Assembly (NCBI GenBank): GCA_946800325.1
Contig: OX326958.1
Coordinates: 2,862,001-2,926,000, forward strand
Origin: Luzula sylvatica
Taxonomy: Eukaryota; Streptophyta; Magnoliopsida; Poales; Juncaceae
DNA: 64,000 nucleotides
Reading direction: 5' to 3'
Part shown: piece after piece, positions 24,101 to 42,769 of the stretch
How the letters are laid out: every line of letters begins with the position of its first letter
Numbering within the stretch: the stretch's first letter is position 1
Notes under the pieces: generated by a model
Database searches by the model: none
Told to the model about the DNA's origin: nothing
What the model saw: the letters and a program-made list of their open reading frames with translations, nothing else
Made by a program: the position numbers and the translations under genes

Positions 24101-24835
24101 TTCGCAAGTTTTTCAAAAATACCCTAACATTTTCGGAAACTATGAAAATCCCCTTAATTTTGTAAATTCATCAACATATCCCAATATTTTTTGCTTCTTT
24201 CAAAAAATCCCCTAACTTTTTAAAATATTAGCAAAAATCTCATAAACTTAATTTGTAGTAAGTTTTGTATAAATGGAGAAAATAAAAATTAATGTAAACA
24301 ACAATTATAATATATATTTATTTTAAAAGTTATCTTGTACAAACATGATGAAAAGTATACAAAATTATCAAAATCAAAATATATTTCTGAAAAATAATAT
24401 GATATATTTTTTAACGATTATTATATGTTTAAAGTATTTTTTTATATAATATTGCTAATGTCCCATTCGCATCTTCAAATAAAGCAAAAATCATTTTTGG
24501 AGTAGCACAATGTCTTTATGTATTGTTTTCTTCTTCAACACAATGATGTTCAATTTTGTTAGAGAGCATGGAGGGTCTTACTTTCAAGCAATTATCACAA
24601 ACATGTTGGGAGAGTGGAATTGAAAGTACTAAACCACTAAGGTACCATGTTTTAAAAACAAGGGATGTTTTGATTAACCTAGCAATAAACAAGAATACGA
24701 CCCAAGGACAAAAGGCGTAGATCAATCGCTTGCATCTCATGAGTTTCGGGATTTTTATGTTTTTATTGAGTATTGTAATTTGGCACAACTTGTTGTTTGC
24801 CGCTAGTAAACATCTTCAAAGTTAAGATATACACA
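21155..24835. other. AT-rich intergenic region, no supported gene
   Basis: There is no gene I can support over 3.7 kb. A CT-rich stretch at about 21484-21535 resembles a plant 5' UTR and is followed by a 46-codon ATG frame at 21711-21851 (MEDASDADQQ start) that matches nothing I know. A short motif, TCGATGAAAT then CCTAGCACGGAA, recurs there imperfectly (21795-21820 and 21908-21933). Sequence at about 24115-24240 of the type AAAATACCCTAACATTTT resembles the terminal repeats of the Mutator-like element at 48945, and may be a remnant. Confidence 0.4.
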
Positions 24836-26882
<2,047 letters not shown>

Positions 26883-28476
26883 TCAAGAGTTCAAAGAGAG
26901 AGAACCAAACGGAGAGGGGGACCCGCGAGTAATTATACAATTCTCCATGCCCAACACAATCATTGCCTCGGACACCTTCATCTTCAGTTCCCTCGGCGAT
27001 TCTATCAAATTCAGCACCTCCGTCTGGTCCATCTCCAATAACATTCCTGTTATTTTCGACGCGAATTCCGGCTCCAATGCGTTCACTAGCGGATATAAGT
27101 TCTCACCCAGCATCTACAAATTAAATATTAAAAATATTAATAAGTTATGAAAATTGTGGGGGTTTTTTGGTGTTACCATTCTTTGCTGGTTCGGTGAGGA
27201 TTTGGCTAGCTAGTGCTGATGGCCGTGTTTGATTTGAGGGATTTAGATATATATGGAGATGTGAACTACGTGTATTTTACTATTCATGTATATAATCTAA
27301 TTAATCTATGTGTGTTGTTTGATTTGTTATATTTGGTAATCCATGTATATAAAATTTTTTGTTTGATTCTTGGGTACAAAATCCATGATTTTAATATTTT
27401 AACATTTAATCATTTATTATATTATATTCTACTATATTGTTTTATATTATATTATATTATTTTATATTATATTATTACATTATATTCTATTATATTATAT
27501 TACTTGATATTATATAATATTATATTATATCACATTATATTATGCGATATCATATTATTTGAATATTATGTTATATTATTTTATATTACATTATATAATA
27601 TTTTATAACATTATATTGCTTTATATTATATTATGTTATTTAATTCTTATTATATAATATTATATTATATTATATTTCTTTAATTTCATTAGATTAGATT
27701 AGATTAGATTAGATTATATTATTTGATATTATTTATATTATATTATATGATATTATATTTATGTTATATTATATATTATACAATATAATCTAATATATAA
27801 TAATATAATATATATTATATTTTATTATATTATATGATGTTATATTATATACCATTTTATTATATTGTATCATATTGTTTTATATTATAATAAATTATAC
27901 TATACTATATATATTGTTTTATATTATTTTAATATATTGGTTGGTATTATATTAACTTATATTATATAATATTTTAATGTTTTATATTATATTATAATCT
28001 TTTATATTATATTATACTATATTATTGTATGCTATATTATATTATACCATATTTTTTATATCATATTATATTATTTTTTTATATTATATATTGTTTTAAA
28101 AAAATATATTAAATTATATTATATTACATTATAGGATAGTATATAATATTATATTATTATTATATAATATAATATAATATAATATAATTATCATTCATGA
28201 ATATAATTTGAAAAAATAATATTATGATGAATACATGGATAGATATCCATGTATTTGAAATATCAAAAAAATTGGTGTATTACAGTATCCATCTTTTGAT
28301 CCATGCTTTCATCATAATCCACCAAATCAAATAATATATTGTATTTGAAATCATGATATCCAAATACAATCCACCCTAATCCGCCAAATCAAACATGTCC
28401 GATGTGAACATGTTGTCATTTCTGTCTCCAAACTCTCTGAATCTCATTCCACCACCACCACGCCCATTTCCGATTC

Positions 28477-28511
<35 letters not shown>

Positions 28512-28777
28512 TATTTCCTATTATTGTTATTCTCCTTTGGAATGAACATCTATACATATCAAAAACATAATCATTTAATAATTCAACAATAATCAATCAT
28601 AAATAATAAATGGTAGACCTGATTATGACTATGATGGGCAAAAGCCTGATTAAAATTATTATAAATATTATTAAAATTATTATTGTTCTGACGCCTGGGA
28701 CGTGGATCTCGCGGACCACCTGGAGGTGGTGACATCTGCATGGCATACGGAGGAGTCATAGGGTTACCAACTTTCAT
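26883..28777 (-). pseudogene. Partial PABP copy: linker and MLLE exons only
   Basis: This is the tandem-duplicated 3' end of the PABP gene. An MLLE exon (26883-27113) is intact and nearly identical to the functional one (MLGENLYPLVNALEPEFASK start, same stop). The poly-Asn exon is split: its 3' part ends near 27221, its 5' part resumes at 28401, and a transposon lies between. The exon also carries a 4-base insertion near 27208-27214 that shifts the frame, and a TAG soon after its start (AATAGGAAATAG read on the minus strand). The exon equivalent to functional exon 7 (about 28622-28777) breaks off abruptly. No RRM exons exist. It cannot encode PABP; an MLLE-only peptide is conceivable only if an upstream promoter happened to be present. 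Confidence 0.88.
27221..28400. mobile_element. PIF/Harbinger-like insertion with AT-repeat core
   Basis: The element interrupts the duplicated PABP exon. Left end GGCCGTGTTTGATTTG; reverse complement of right end GGACATGTTTGATTTG. It is flanked by GAT on both sides (27218-27220 and 28401-28403). A 3-bp target duplication and a GG..TGTTTG terminus fit PIF/Harbinger (Tourist-type) elements, although their usual target is TWA. The subterminal regions share words such as ATCCATGTAT. The core (about 27413-28200) is almost entirely T and A in TATATTATATTA-type repeats. There is no transposase. Confidence 0.7.
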
Positions 28778-30213
28778 TGATGATGTAACAAAACAATTCG
28801 AAGGATTTATTGAATATTACAAGATATGAAAGTGTTGGTTTTGAGAAATCCTTAAATGAATTTAAGGAGATGACAGATGAAATGAGAATTAAGAATTAAG
28901 AAATGATATTCTTGAAAAATGAAATAGAATAGAAAGAGCCATTTTGGTGAGGATGAATATAAGATATATTTGGAGTTGAAATGATTAGAAAACGTATTGT
29001 CAAAAGAGGTGAAAATTTTGATGAGGATGAAGATAGATACGTTTTGGAGTTGTAATGATTGGGAAACATATTGTCAAAGGTGAAAAAACCCTTAATCATT
29101 TGGAACATTTTTCTAAATGATTGGAATTCTTATAAGGTGCTTTTGACGATACCGATTACCGTTTATCGTGAGAAAAGAGTTTCCAAAACTGAAGTTCATC
29201 AAAATTTATTTTCGATCAACGATAACGCTGAATTAATTGGCCTTGTTATCTATTGAAAATAATTTAGTAGAAGAAATAAAGTATACACATATAATTGATA
29301 CTTTTGCTTCGAAGAATGCGAGAAGAATAATAATCCAGCAATCGTCATATTTTTTGTAATTGAATATTTGAATGCTATTTTGAAATTATGTATTTTTTGG
29401 TTTTTTGTATATATTAAAAGTAATTTAATTTTTGGAATTTTACATTTGTACATTTTTCCATGAATTAATTGGATTCGATGTCCACTTTCGAACTAGATTT
29501 GGATTCGATGTCCACTTTCGAACCATGCATTTTGGCCTCCCGTAATTTATGTATTTGCAATCTTAAGCCAAAGCAAAAATCATGATATAACTAACGAAGA
29601 AGACGAATCGTGTGATTCTTGTATTTATAATAGTTACGCAGAACAACAATCTATTCGTACTTTTTTATAGCATAAAATTATTCAAGCATAAACTCTTCTT
29701 TCATATAAACTAGAATACACAGATTATTGCCTTATTGGAGAAACTGAAAAACAGCCACATATGTATTCCATTCGAGCCCCTTCAAAATATGCATTTTTTA
29801 TGAGCGGGTAATACTTCCTTTATGTAAATTTTATAATTTTATCTTTTCGTACGCTCGATAATATCTATTACGAGAACCATTGAATATAATTAAGGCAGAT
29901 GGCGTTCTTATATACTTAAATTTGACAATATCAATATTCACAAGACAAAAGTAGACAATATTGTTTTATTTGAATAAATTCCCAAAAAAGATATTTAGAT
30001 AGAAAAACAAGCAAGCAATACCCAATATACTATTCTGCACGCAAAATATACCATTTTCATAACAACCCATTCAAAAACAAAACCATAACAAGACTAGCAA
30101 AAGTAGCAAAAGCCTTTTCTCAAAACACCCACATATATAACAAAACCGCAAAACTCTCTCTCTATAACCTCTATTATTAACCAACCGACAAGAAGAAAAA
30201 ATTAAAAAAAAAT
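28775..30213. repeat. PABP downstream flank, proximal copy
   Basis: This is sequence immediately 3' of the functional PABP gene, paired with 24836-26882. The copy boundary at about 28775 falls where the pseudogene's exon-7 homology stops. That is the junction expected of a tandem duplication whose two breakpoints were in the distal flank and in PABP exon 7. No gene is seen in it. Confidence 0.8.
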
Positions 30214-33725
<3,512 letters not shown>

Positions 33726-35772
33726 ATGGCTGAACTTCCGAAAATTGCGGTAATTGGGGCAGGAATATTCGTGCGGACACAGTACATTCCTAGATTGCGA
33801 GAAATTTCTCATCTTGTTTCAGTAAAGACCATTTGGAGCCGTACTGAGGTAAACAAATTCATAATTATTGGGTAATAATTGGTTTATAATTGAACCATCG
33901 AGGCCTCAATTTGTACATAATTTCGTGTTTTGTAGGAATCGGCCAAAATTGCAGCTGAACTTGCGAGAGATTTTGCACCAGAAATAGAATGTAAATGGGG
34001 AGATTCAGGACTCGAGGAAATAATGAATGATCCTTCTATCCTTGGAGTTGCCATTGTTCTTGCTGGTCAAGTTCAGGTTCGTACTTCAATTTCTTTCTCA
34101 TAATTCCATGCGTAACCCTGCAAAATCTTAAAATTACATTCCTACCCTCATCAGAAAGACATACTATATTTCTCTTTTGTAAATTACAGGTAGAAATTTC
34201 CTTAAAAATGCTCAAGGCAGGAAAACACGTTATTCAAGGTACAAATATTATTAAATTATTTAATTCATAAATTTATTTCTAATTTTTTCTCTGATTATTT
34301 TGCATGATTTATACAACCTTTTTGCTCAGAGAAACCTGCTGCTGGAAGTGCGTAAATTTTTCTAATTATATATTAAAAGAAGTTTTTATATCATATTTCT
34401 TAAATTATAAATTAAATTATTTTTATTTAATGAATTGAATATTAGCATGTAACGAGGCAGAAAAAGCTTTATCCATTTATAACGAAATTTCTTCTCCAAA
34501 GCCAATTTGGGCTCTTGCTGAAAACTACCGATTCGAACCTTCTTTTGTTGAGGTAAATTTTATTTTTTATTTTTTATTTTTTTTGAAAAAAATATAAATT
34601 TGATTTTTTTTATTTTTGAAAATAGTCGAGTAAAATGGTGAAAGAAATAGGAGACATGATGAATATTCAAGTAATCGTCGAAGGATCGATGAATAGCTCT
34701 AATCCTTATTTCTCCAGTTCTTGGCGCCGTAATTTCTTCGTAAGCTATTATTAATATTATTTATATATTATTGTATTATTATTATATTATTATTATATTC
34801 ATAAATTTTATAGCAATTAAATGATTAAATTTTCTAAAATGGCAGGGAGGTTTCGTGCTAGATATGGGTGTGCATTTCGTTGCTGGATTGAGAATGGTAA
34901 ACCATAAACCATAAACCCTAATAAATTTACATTTTTTTTTTAATAATTATTGGAATATGTAAATATAGTTAGTTGGAAGTGAAATATCGAGCGTATCATC
35001 TATAGCAAAACATGTGGATGCAAACTTACCACCACCAGATAATTTATGCTCTCTTTTGTAAGAAAATTTGTCAAAAAAATACTATCTTTTTGTTATATTT
35101 ATAGAAACCCCCCTTAAATTTTGAATTTTTTAATTAATTACAGTCAATTGGAAAATGGGTGTCCTGGTGTTTTTGTATTTGCGGTCAATTCGAGGGCGCC
35201 TAAGGTAAAATACACATTTACTGTTTTCTTTAAAGCCCTTCATTTTTATTTTTTTACTATTAAGCCCTTTTAGTTTTTACATTATTTTTCTATTTTTTCG
35301 TTAAGGTTTGTTGGCGTGTAGATGGGTCAAAAGGAGCGGTTCAAGTTGAACGTGGTATCGAAAATGGCAAACATGGATACACGGTCTCTCTCTCTATTCT
35401 CTCTTTCTCTCTCTAGAAACACACTAAAACGTGATATTTGTTTTTTAGGTATTATTTTATTCAGAGAAAGGAGAATGCACGAAAACATTCTACTCGTTCT
35501 CAGGAGTAAACGAAGAATTAAAGGCATTTATTCATGATATTTCCCATTTTGACAAGGTACTTTTTTAATTAATTATTTTTCAAAAATCACAATAATTTTC
35601 TTCATATTTTTTAATTAATTAATTATTTTTTTGGGTGCAGGAGAGTTCGGTAGAATATAAAGCTGAGGAGCGATATTTGTATATAGAAGGAGCTCGTGAC
35701 GTGGCAGTTTTAGAAGCCATGCTTGAATCCAGCTCGAACCAAAGTGCTCATGTTAGTGTTCAAAAATTCTAA
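33726..35772 (+). CDS. Gfo/Idh/MocA-family oxidoreductase, 12 exons
   Basis: Predicted NAD(P)-dependent oxidoreductase of the glucose-fructose oxidoreductase/inositol dehydrogenase family; the substrate in plants is unknown to me. Exons: 33726-33848, 33936-34076, 34190-34238, 34330-34347, 34446-34552, 34626-34739, 34846-34896, 34969-35057, 35144-35204, 35306-35383, 35449-35556, 35641-35772; 1071 nt, 356 aa. The N-terminal Rossmann fold has the dinucleotide loop IAVIGAGIFVRTQYIPRL. HVIQEKPAAG carries the family's EKP motif, with its conserved lysine. The C-terminal half (GGFVLDMGVHFVAGLRMLVG, GARDVAVLEAMLES) is the substrate-binding alpha/beta domain. It closely resembles the plant-conserved single-copy oxidoreductase typified by Arabidopsis At4g17370 (recalled, not searched). 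Exon 4 is only 18 nt and encodes part of the EKP region. No signal peptide is apparent, so it is probably cytosolic. Confidence 0.92.
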
Positions 35773-36102
35773 ATTTTATTATTATTCACAATTCACAATA
35801 ATCAAGAGTTAAATTATTAAAACAGAGATTAATAAATAAATATACATTGCTTTTTGCTCTCTTGTTGCCTTCTTTCCCAATAAGGACTTGAAATAATTTC
35901 ATGCGATTATTGTAAGCTAATTCTTTCTTTGGGTATCAGTATTAGAATTTCGATATAATTGGGGATAAATTAGAATTACAATTTTCATTCAAAATCAGAA
36001 AGATTCAGCACTCAACAATGGCGAGCCCAATTTATTCAAAATTCTGAACCAACAATAAGACTACACCCAAAAAATATTTATTCTAAGACGAAACAACCCC
36101 TA
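35773..36102. other. Convergent 3' ends of two genes
   Basis: Only 330 bp separates the stop codon of the oxidoreductase gene (+) from that of the DUF642 gene (-). Their 3' UTRs therefore almost meet or overlap here. It is AT-rich and has no other content. Confidence 0.6.
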
Positions 36103-38716
36103 TCAAGGATGTACGCTCAAAAGCACGACATCATCGACGACAGGACCGCAAAGAGATCCATCGGGTTTCATTTGATAATACGAACTCGAGAAGACGATTC
36201 GACTCGTGTTCGCAATCGCCACGAATCGCAACGACGCCTTGTCGAACCCGCCCGTGCCTTTCGAGTCGTACGGGACCTTCACCGTAACTCGTGGCGCGTA
36301 CGCCTCCACCATCATCGGTCCGACACAATGATCTCCCGCATCGCCCACCGAGAAAGTTAGCAAATACGTATACCCAATTACAGTTCGTACAGTCTACATT
36401 ACGATAATAATAATATTAATAATGTTGTAATGCCAACAATAAATTTTAATAAAAAGAAAGAAAAAATACTTGTGCGAGTGCGCTTTCTCTGCCCGCGATG
36501 AGCTCGATTGCGCGGTTACCCTTGGGAACCGAGTAGTGCATCGAGTCTATGTACTTGACCGCTTTGAGTGATAGCACCACCCATGCGGGAAGTGGTGAAT
36601 GATCGTCCACTATCATCGGTGGTATCAAGACCCCCCACGACGTGTTTTCGAATAGATACGGGCCTTCCTCAAAATCTCCATTTTTTACTAAATTGCCTGC
36701 AAAAAAATGTAACTAAATTCAATAAATCTAAATTATCAAATTTATTGATGGGTCTACTTACTTTTGGTGAGAGGAGGCGGGAAGAGAGTTTGAATCGCAA
36801 CGGAATCGATAAGTGGGCCACAAGCCGGATCGTCGACGACTCCTGGGTTATGAATAATCAAAACGACCTTGTTGTGTTTGGCTTGAAATCCCCATGAATA
36901 CGAACCCCAACCAGAACTGTCAAATATCGTCTGGACCGACATTAGACCCGACTCGGGCGTGACTGTTATGTTTAGCTGCTCCGCCTGTGCACATGTGCGA
37001 ACCACACTAAAGGTGACCGCGTAATAACTCCCTCTCGTCAATGTCATCTTTTTCTTTATCGATGCCTCGTTGCCCAAACGAACTGCTGATTCGCCTATTT
37101 TAAAATATGAATATTTTAATGTGTCATATTAAAGGAGAAGTAAATGTAAATAGCAATATAATTGTTGAAGTACCTTCAGGGACTACTAAGAGCATGTCGT
37201 TTTGCTTGTAACCAGCCTTGATGTACTCGACAAAGCCCGAGAACTCCCATCCGGGCAAATTCCCGATAATTTCCGTGCCTTTCAGTGCTGACGATTTCGG
37301 GCCCTTCGAAAAGTTCCCATTCGTCAATATGCCTGCATCATTCACTTTTTTAGTAGACAAGTGAAGAGAAGAATGAAACTATGGAAATGCATATTTGAAT
37401 AATACAAATGATAATAGAATTTTTCTGATCGTTCAATACAAGGAATTAATTACTATACCAATATAACTAATTGTTGACAATTTTTTATAAATTGCATTGA
37501 ATTATATGAATTCTATCTTGATTATTACTGTCATTTCATTTTGGCTATCAATAATTGTATGTATCCTATTAAAAAAAAAAAAAAAAAAATGGATTTATCA
37601 ACTCTCATTAAGCTATGTATTTGTTGTTGTTCCCAGAGTGTACTGTTAATTGTCCTGCCATGAAGTGCGTGTTGTCTTCATGTTAGTTGTAATCATAAAA
37701 TAATAATAAAATAATATTAGAACAATGGAATCATTATATTATAATTTAATATCATAGAATGTATCACAAATATTGGATTTCGATTAGATTTCAGCCTTTG
37801 AGTTGACTATTTCAGCAAAAACGATACAGAAGAGAAACATAAAGAATCTTTGGACAGAAATTACTGAGTGAAACCATGTGTTTAAGTGAAGTCAATCAAT
37901 TAATGTGATTCAGAATTTCAGATAGGTGTAGGCCTTTAGAACCCACCTCAGTTAAACTATTTTTCGCTCATATAGATTTTTTATCTTCTACTAGGCTTGT
38001 GTTCTACAATTTCGCTCATATTTAAACTGTTTTTTCAAATATACACAGATATATCAAAACTAGCTCTCATTACAAATTAAAAGAAAGGTCATTAAAATAC
38101 TGAATTTGTAGAGGAATTATAGCAACAACAAAATCATATTCAATAAATTAATTGACATATTATCGGGACCACATTTCCGAAGCAAATGGAAAAGCTCTAT
38201 GCCTTGAATTTTAATTTAAAATAAACTCTAGGGCAATTATATGTTGTAAAATTTTAATCCAAGACACTGCATGTGCATCTGAATTTTGAAATCAACTTGG
38301 ATAGTCAACAATTTGTTGTTCAGTAAATCAACATAAATAATTATGATGTTTTAATTGATTGGAGGTGCGGATCTCTTTATATTTATAATATCTATAATAT
38401 AGGTTAAAAAATATATTGGAGTAAAAAAAAGGTATAATTTGATGAATTTTCCGCTTATATATAATTCAAAAAGTATATTAAAATAAAATAACATGTATTT
38501 GATGATTTTTTTTCTCTCTTTTTTCATTAAGATACATCGTATAAGACGAGACAAAGGGACCATAAAATTTGGATTTAGATAGCATTTGCTACAAAATGTC
38601 ATTATAACTAATAAATGAAAACTTCAAAGAAGTAAGAAAAACATACCATCACTAATTGCTAGTGGTAATTCAAAAGCAACACATACTAGCAAAAAATATG
38701 TAACATAATTGACCAT
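36103..38716 (-). CDS. DUF642 (BIIDXI/TEEBE-type) secreted cell-wall protein
   Basis: Plant-specific apoplastic protein with two galactose-binding-like DUF642 domains. Characterised relatives associate with pectin and modulate pectin methylesterase activity. Minus-strand exons: 38716-38647, 37332-37174, 37094-36762, 36696-36470, 36393-36103; 1080 nt, 359 aa. Exon 1 encodes a signal peptide (MVNYVTYFLLVCVAFELPLA) split off by a 1.3 kb intron, so the mature-protein exons alone would look like a gene without a start. Domain signatures: GILTNGNFSKGP, PGWEFSGFVEYIKAG, DMLLVVPEGESAVRLGNEAS, FDSSGWGSYSWGFQ, NPGVVDDPACGPLID, then the second domain NLVKNGDFEEGPY, SWGVLIPP, AVKYIDSMHYSVPKG, FSVGDAGDHCVGPM and CGPVVDDVVLLSVHP at the end. 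Conserved cysteines of the family are present. The length is typical (about 360-370 aa). Confidence 0.94.
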
Positions 38717-38803
38717 CTTTTCTCCTTTTGCTTCTTTTTTGCCGTTTTGAAATAGTGATATCTTTGATCAATTGGAGATGAAAGGAATTAATTGAGCTTA
38801 TGA

Positions 38804-38814
38804 CTTATATATAG
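38804..38814 (-). promoter_or_regulatory. TATA box of the DUF642 gene
   Basis: On the minus strand this reads CTATATATAAG, ending about 90 bases upstream of the start codon at 38716. The spacing is normal for a plant core promoter. Confidence 0.6.
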
Positions 38815-41800
38815 CAGGAGAAAATCAAAATGCCCTTTGATGTTGATATAATACCATAAATGCCACATGTTTGAAGTTTATATTATAAGCAAGGGGATCG
38901 CATTGATATGGTAGTTTATGTTTCCTCTGTATATATATTTTTGTATAAGATACTATGGTGATACTAGAGAGTGTAAAAAAACTACGGCTTACCTAGATAT
39001 GTCAATGGAACGGATAAAACCCGAACTTGCAAGTCTCCTATCCGAACGGGGTAGATAATGCCAAAAAAAAAATCCGTAGGTCAAGTAATATCCGAAACAA
39101 TACATGATCCGGGTTCGGATCGTTTACAAGAATAAAATTGTATATGCGGGTATTATTTGTTATCCAAAAGATACCCGCCTCGAATTCGTGGCCATATCCG
39201 AAAAACGACCGAAAATATCTGATATTTTTAATATTTTGGATGATTTATGTTAATTATTTGTAATATTTGATTTTTCAATGTATGTAAACATGTTGTTTGT
39301 TTTATATATTTAAAATTGTTCGTGATTTTATTTATTTGTAGAATGATTTTGTTTTGAATTTTTTGTTGGTGATTAATTTATTTGTTTGGTATTTTCGGAT
39401 AAATGATAATATCCGCTGGTACAAATTTACTCCCGGATTCGGGTACGGAAGAAAATGTTTACATGCGAGTATTTTTGGTTCGAGTACGGGTAATACCTGA
39501 AAAATCAGTTATGGGTATGGGGGAGACTTACCCGAACCCGAACCGACCCGTCGACATCTTTAGACGTATTGTTGTTTAATCTAGATCAGGATGGAGGTGA
39601 ATAGGTAATCCCAAGGTCTAATTTTCCCACTAATAGTATGCAATTTATAATTTTGCAAAAATTTAAAGTAATTTAAAATAAACAAGAGGAATACCACAAC
39701 AGCAAACTGAAATTTTTTATTACGGAGTTTGGTAGGCGGTTGTTTTGTAGGTTTAATTCACCGTTTACTTGTTCAATCGACCGAATCGATTGTTCACAAG
39801 TAACCACGTATCCGAAAATGTCTTGCACCTTTTATACACTCTTTTTTTGAGAAAAATATTTTATACCCCTTATTGAATTTCCCAAATCAAAGATTACAAG
39901 GTTTTTCCTAGATCGATTTACACATTTATATCGATCCATGACGAGGTTTACAATTTGAGTATTAGTTTATTACAATTTACAAATCGAACTCTATGTAAGT
40001 TATGCGAGTTGGGAATCATTTGTAGGAACGATTTGAAAGATCGGATTTCGATTAAGGGTTTTATATGGATTAATTAAGCTCAAGATCTTATTTATGATGG
40101 GCTGAAAAGCATGTGCTTAAAGTAAAAAAAAATGTAATTTTTCTGGGCTGAAAAATAAAATCCAAGTAGGTACATATAAAGTAATTAGAAATTAGGCTGT
40201 AAATATACAATTGATTAAACGAAAATTTATTGAATGAGGGGTGTATAAACCCTCTTCAATTTCTTCAACAAAAAAATTAAGCTCAAGATGACCAGATTTG
40301 TATTTTTCTCTTTGATATTGAGTAAATATTTTGTGTAAAGGTTATAGAGAGAAACAACTAGAAATGATCATTTATAGAACACATGACCCTTTCGAATATA
40401 CAACTTGATGTACATTCCGTTCGCACGGAATAAAATTTTCGTTCGGATAGAACGTAAGTCAAACTAGTCGTTACAGTGTAATAATTAGACATCTGACACT
40501 TTTTTTTAAAATTTCGGATAGAACGAAATTATAATGAAAGCATGTTTGAAACTTGAGAAACATGTCTGCAGCTCGAGTTTTCAAACACTTTTCTTTAAAA
40601 TTCAAAATTTAATGAAATCACTCTTTTTGACACGTGTCGGATTATAATATATATGTTATTAACAAGTACGGAATATAAAATGAGATGGCCCATTGGTAAA
40701 AACTAAAAAGTGGTGGCATCACAACTAAAGCTCCTAGGTTGGAATCATGCATTTTATTCTCAAAATAAAAATCCAATCATGGAAGTTCCATTTTATTAAT
40801 AAAGCTCTTCTTCACCTTTATAAAGAGAAACAATCAACAATCTTATTATCTAATTGGTGGTTGATCCAATAGACTGTTATTGAGCCAACCAGGATTCAAT
40901 CCTCAGGGACATTTTTTTTGCTAACAACCTTTATAAAGAGAAACAATCAACAATCATGAAATTGTAAGATTGGCTCCCTTTTTTATAAAAAAATCTGTAA
41001 TCCTAACAATTTTTTTAAGGTAATATATGAATTATAACACATGATTATAATTTAATTAGTACAACATAACATAAGGTTGTGGTTTTTTCTTTTGATTTGT
41101 TAGTAGAACATAACATTGGTTTCTTCTTTAATTTCTTGTTGATAAAGTATATACATGCTAAAATAATTATACATTACATTATTCCAAAGTTAATAATGAC
41201 CGGGAAATATATCGTGCTACGTTGGATTTTTGTAATTTGTTGTCGGCAAAATATATTATATACATGCTAAAATATTTATGCGGTAATAAGAAGAAATACC
41301 ATTTACGTTGATTATTTAATTGATAAAGATAATGATTATGTATATATTGTATTGTGTTACAAAAGACTAACTCAATTTAGAAAGGTTTTTTATTATTATA
41401 TCAATTATTTTTCATATGTTGGATGCAAAACGAAACATACACAAAGCTACATAAAAAAAACATAATTAAATAACAATATAATTTTTGTGCATATTAGTTA
41501 ATGTTACTTATGTCATTAATATTAAATTGCGTTCATAATATTATTTTCAAATAAATTGATTGAATTGGTATTATTAATGATAATGTCGAACCATTAATAA
41601 ACATAATCATAATTTTAGTAAAAGATAAAATATTGCAGGTATCATATACAATTTGATTTAAGATAGTAATTTTATTATTGTTTTTACAAAAATTGAATTA
41701 ATAATTTCGGTTACTATCATGTATTAACTTACAAAATACAAACATAACTGACACTGTAAAATGCAAGTCTCATCATATGTACTTCAAAAATATTTATAAT

Positions 41801-42455
41801 GTACAAAAGAATTATGTCAGTTAGCATAAAGTCATTCACAAAAATATATATAATTAATTTTTTTACATGCATAAATATTGATAAAACAATCTATCAAAGA
41901 ATAAAAATATTCATTATTCATTAATTCATAATAATAAATTTGAAGTATATAACCGAAGCGGAGTGAGGCCCTAGTTGAGATTAAATTATAATCTAAACTG
42001 ATTTTGTAGGTTATTAATGGACCAACCAAGTAGGTCAGGCCTAAAATTTTCTATAAATTGATTTGTACATAAATCTGTAAGCACTCGAGACACATAAAAT
42101 TTGATTTTCGAAAAAAGAAGTATGGCGTATTCATGCCATATTGCCATGTGTATGGAGGTATCACACAAAAATTTGAAGATAACTAATTTTGCAACATTAA
42201 TCAAGTGCTTGTTAATATGAAATGAAATATTTTGGCGTGAGCAGTCGATATTATATATCATATGAGGGGTGTATTATATTGAGTATGTGATAATACTATA
42301 TAAACGATAAAAGAATATGAAAAATAGACATCTTGATTGTCATTTTTAGTAAAGTAATTGTTGACAATACATCGGATATTAGAGGAAAACTGAGAAAATA
42401 ATGTATATATAATTGAAATAATGCATATACAATTGACAAACGATGGAAACTTCAA
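38815..42455. other. Gene-poor AT-rich region upstream of DUF642
   Basis: Apart from the TIR element at 38993-39563, I find no gene, RNA or clear mobile element. Short frames here are random in AT-rich sequence. Confidence 0.45.
38993..39563. mobile_element. Degenerate TIR element rich in CCCGAAC / GGATAT words
   Basis: The left end CTAGATATGTCAATGGAACGG pairs imperfectly with the reverse complement of the right end, CTAAAGATGTCGACGGGTCGG. The subterminal sequence is full of pyrimidine-rich CCCGAACCCGA words. Plants carry many non-autonomous hAT-type repeats with ...TGTCAA.GGGTCGGG termini, and this looks like an old member. No clear target duplication could be read. Confidence 0.5.
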
Positions 42456-42690
42456 ATGGATAAGTTTTGGAGAAAATCCGGCATTGTAATCAAATGGAAC
42501 AAACTACCGTTGAAGATAAAATGTTTTCTTAGAGTTAATTTTTTCGCTTGGCTAGTCTTCCGACAAAGATTACTTGATGTGCATAACCTACGAGAATGGA
42601 GTTCACCCAATAAAATCACATGCGCCGATTGCGGAGGCCACCTAACCGAAGACACGCCATCTCTTTCATCAATATGGTCATTTTTAGTTA
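42456..42690 (+). pseudogene. Short LINE relic: zf-RVT domain fragment
   Basis: A frame of about 75 codons contains LPLKIKCFLRVNFFAWLVFR, then RLLDVHNLREW and ITCADCGGHLTEDT. This layout (PPKVKFFAW..., R.RLLT..NL, C..CG..E) is that of the zinc-binding domain after the reverse transcriptase in plant LINEs. Neither the reverse transcriptase upstream nor the HLFF.CP segment downstream is present, so it is a fragment. It is not a piece of the LINE at 17.8 kb, whose equivalent segment differs. Confidence 0.6.
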
Positions 42691-42769
42691 ATTAATTGTT
42701 AAATATTTTTTTTATTTCAGATATTACAAGAAAAATTGAAAAATATATTATTATTATTATTATTATTAT

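Noticed and set aside
27213..27608. 131-codon frame rich in Tyr, Ile and Leu
   Set aside because: It lies in the AT-repeat core of the PIF/Harbinger-like element; composition is explained by TAT/ATT words.
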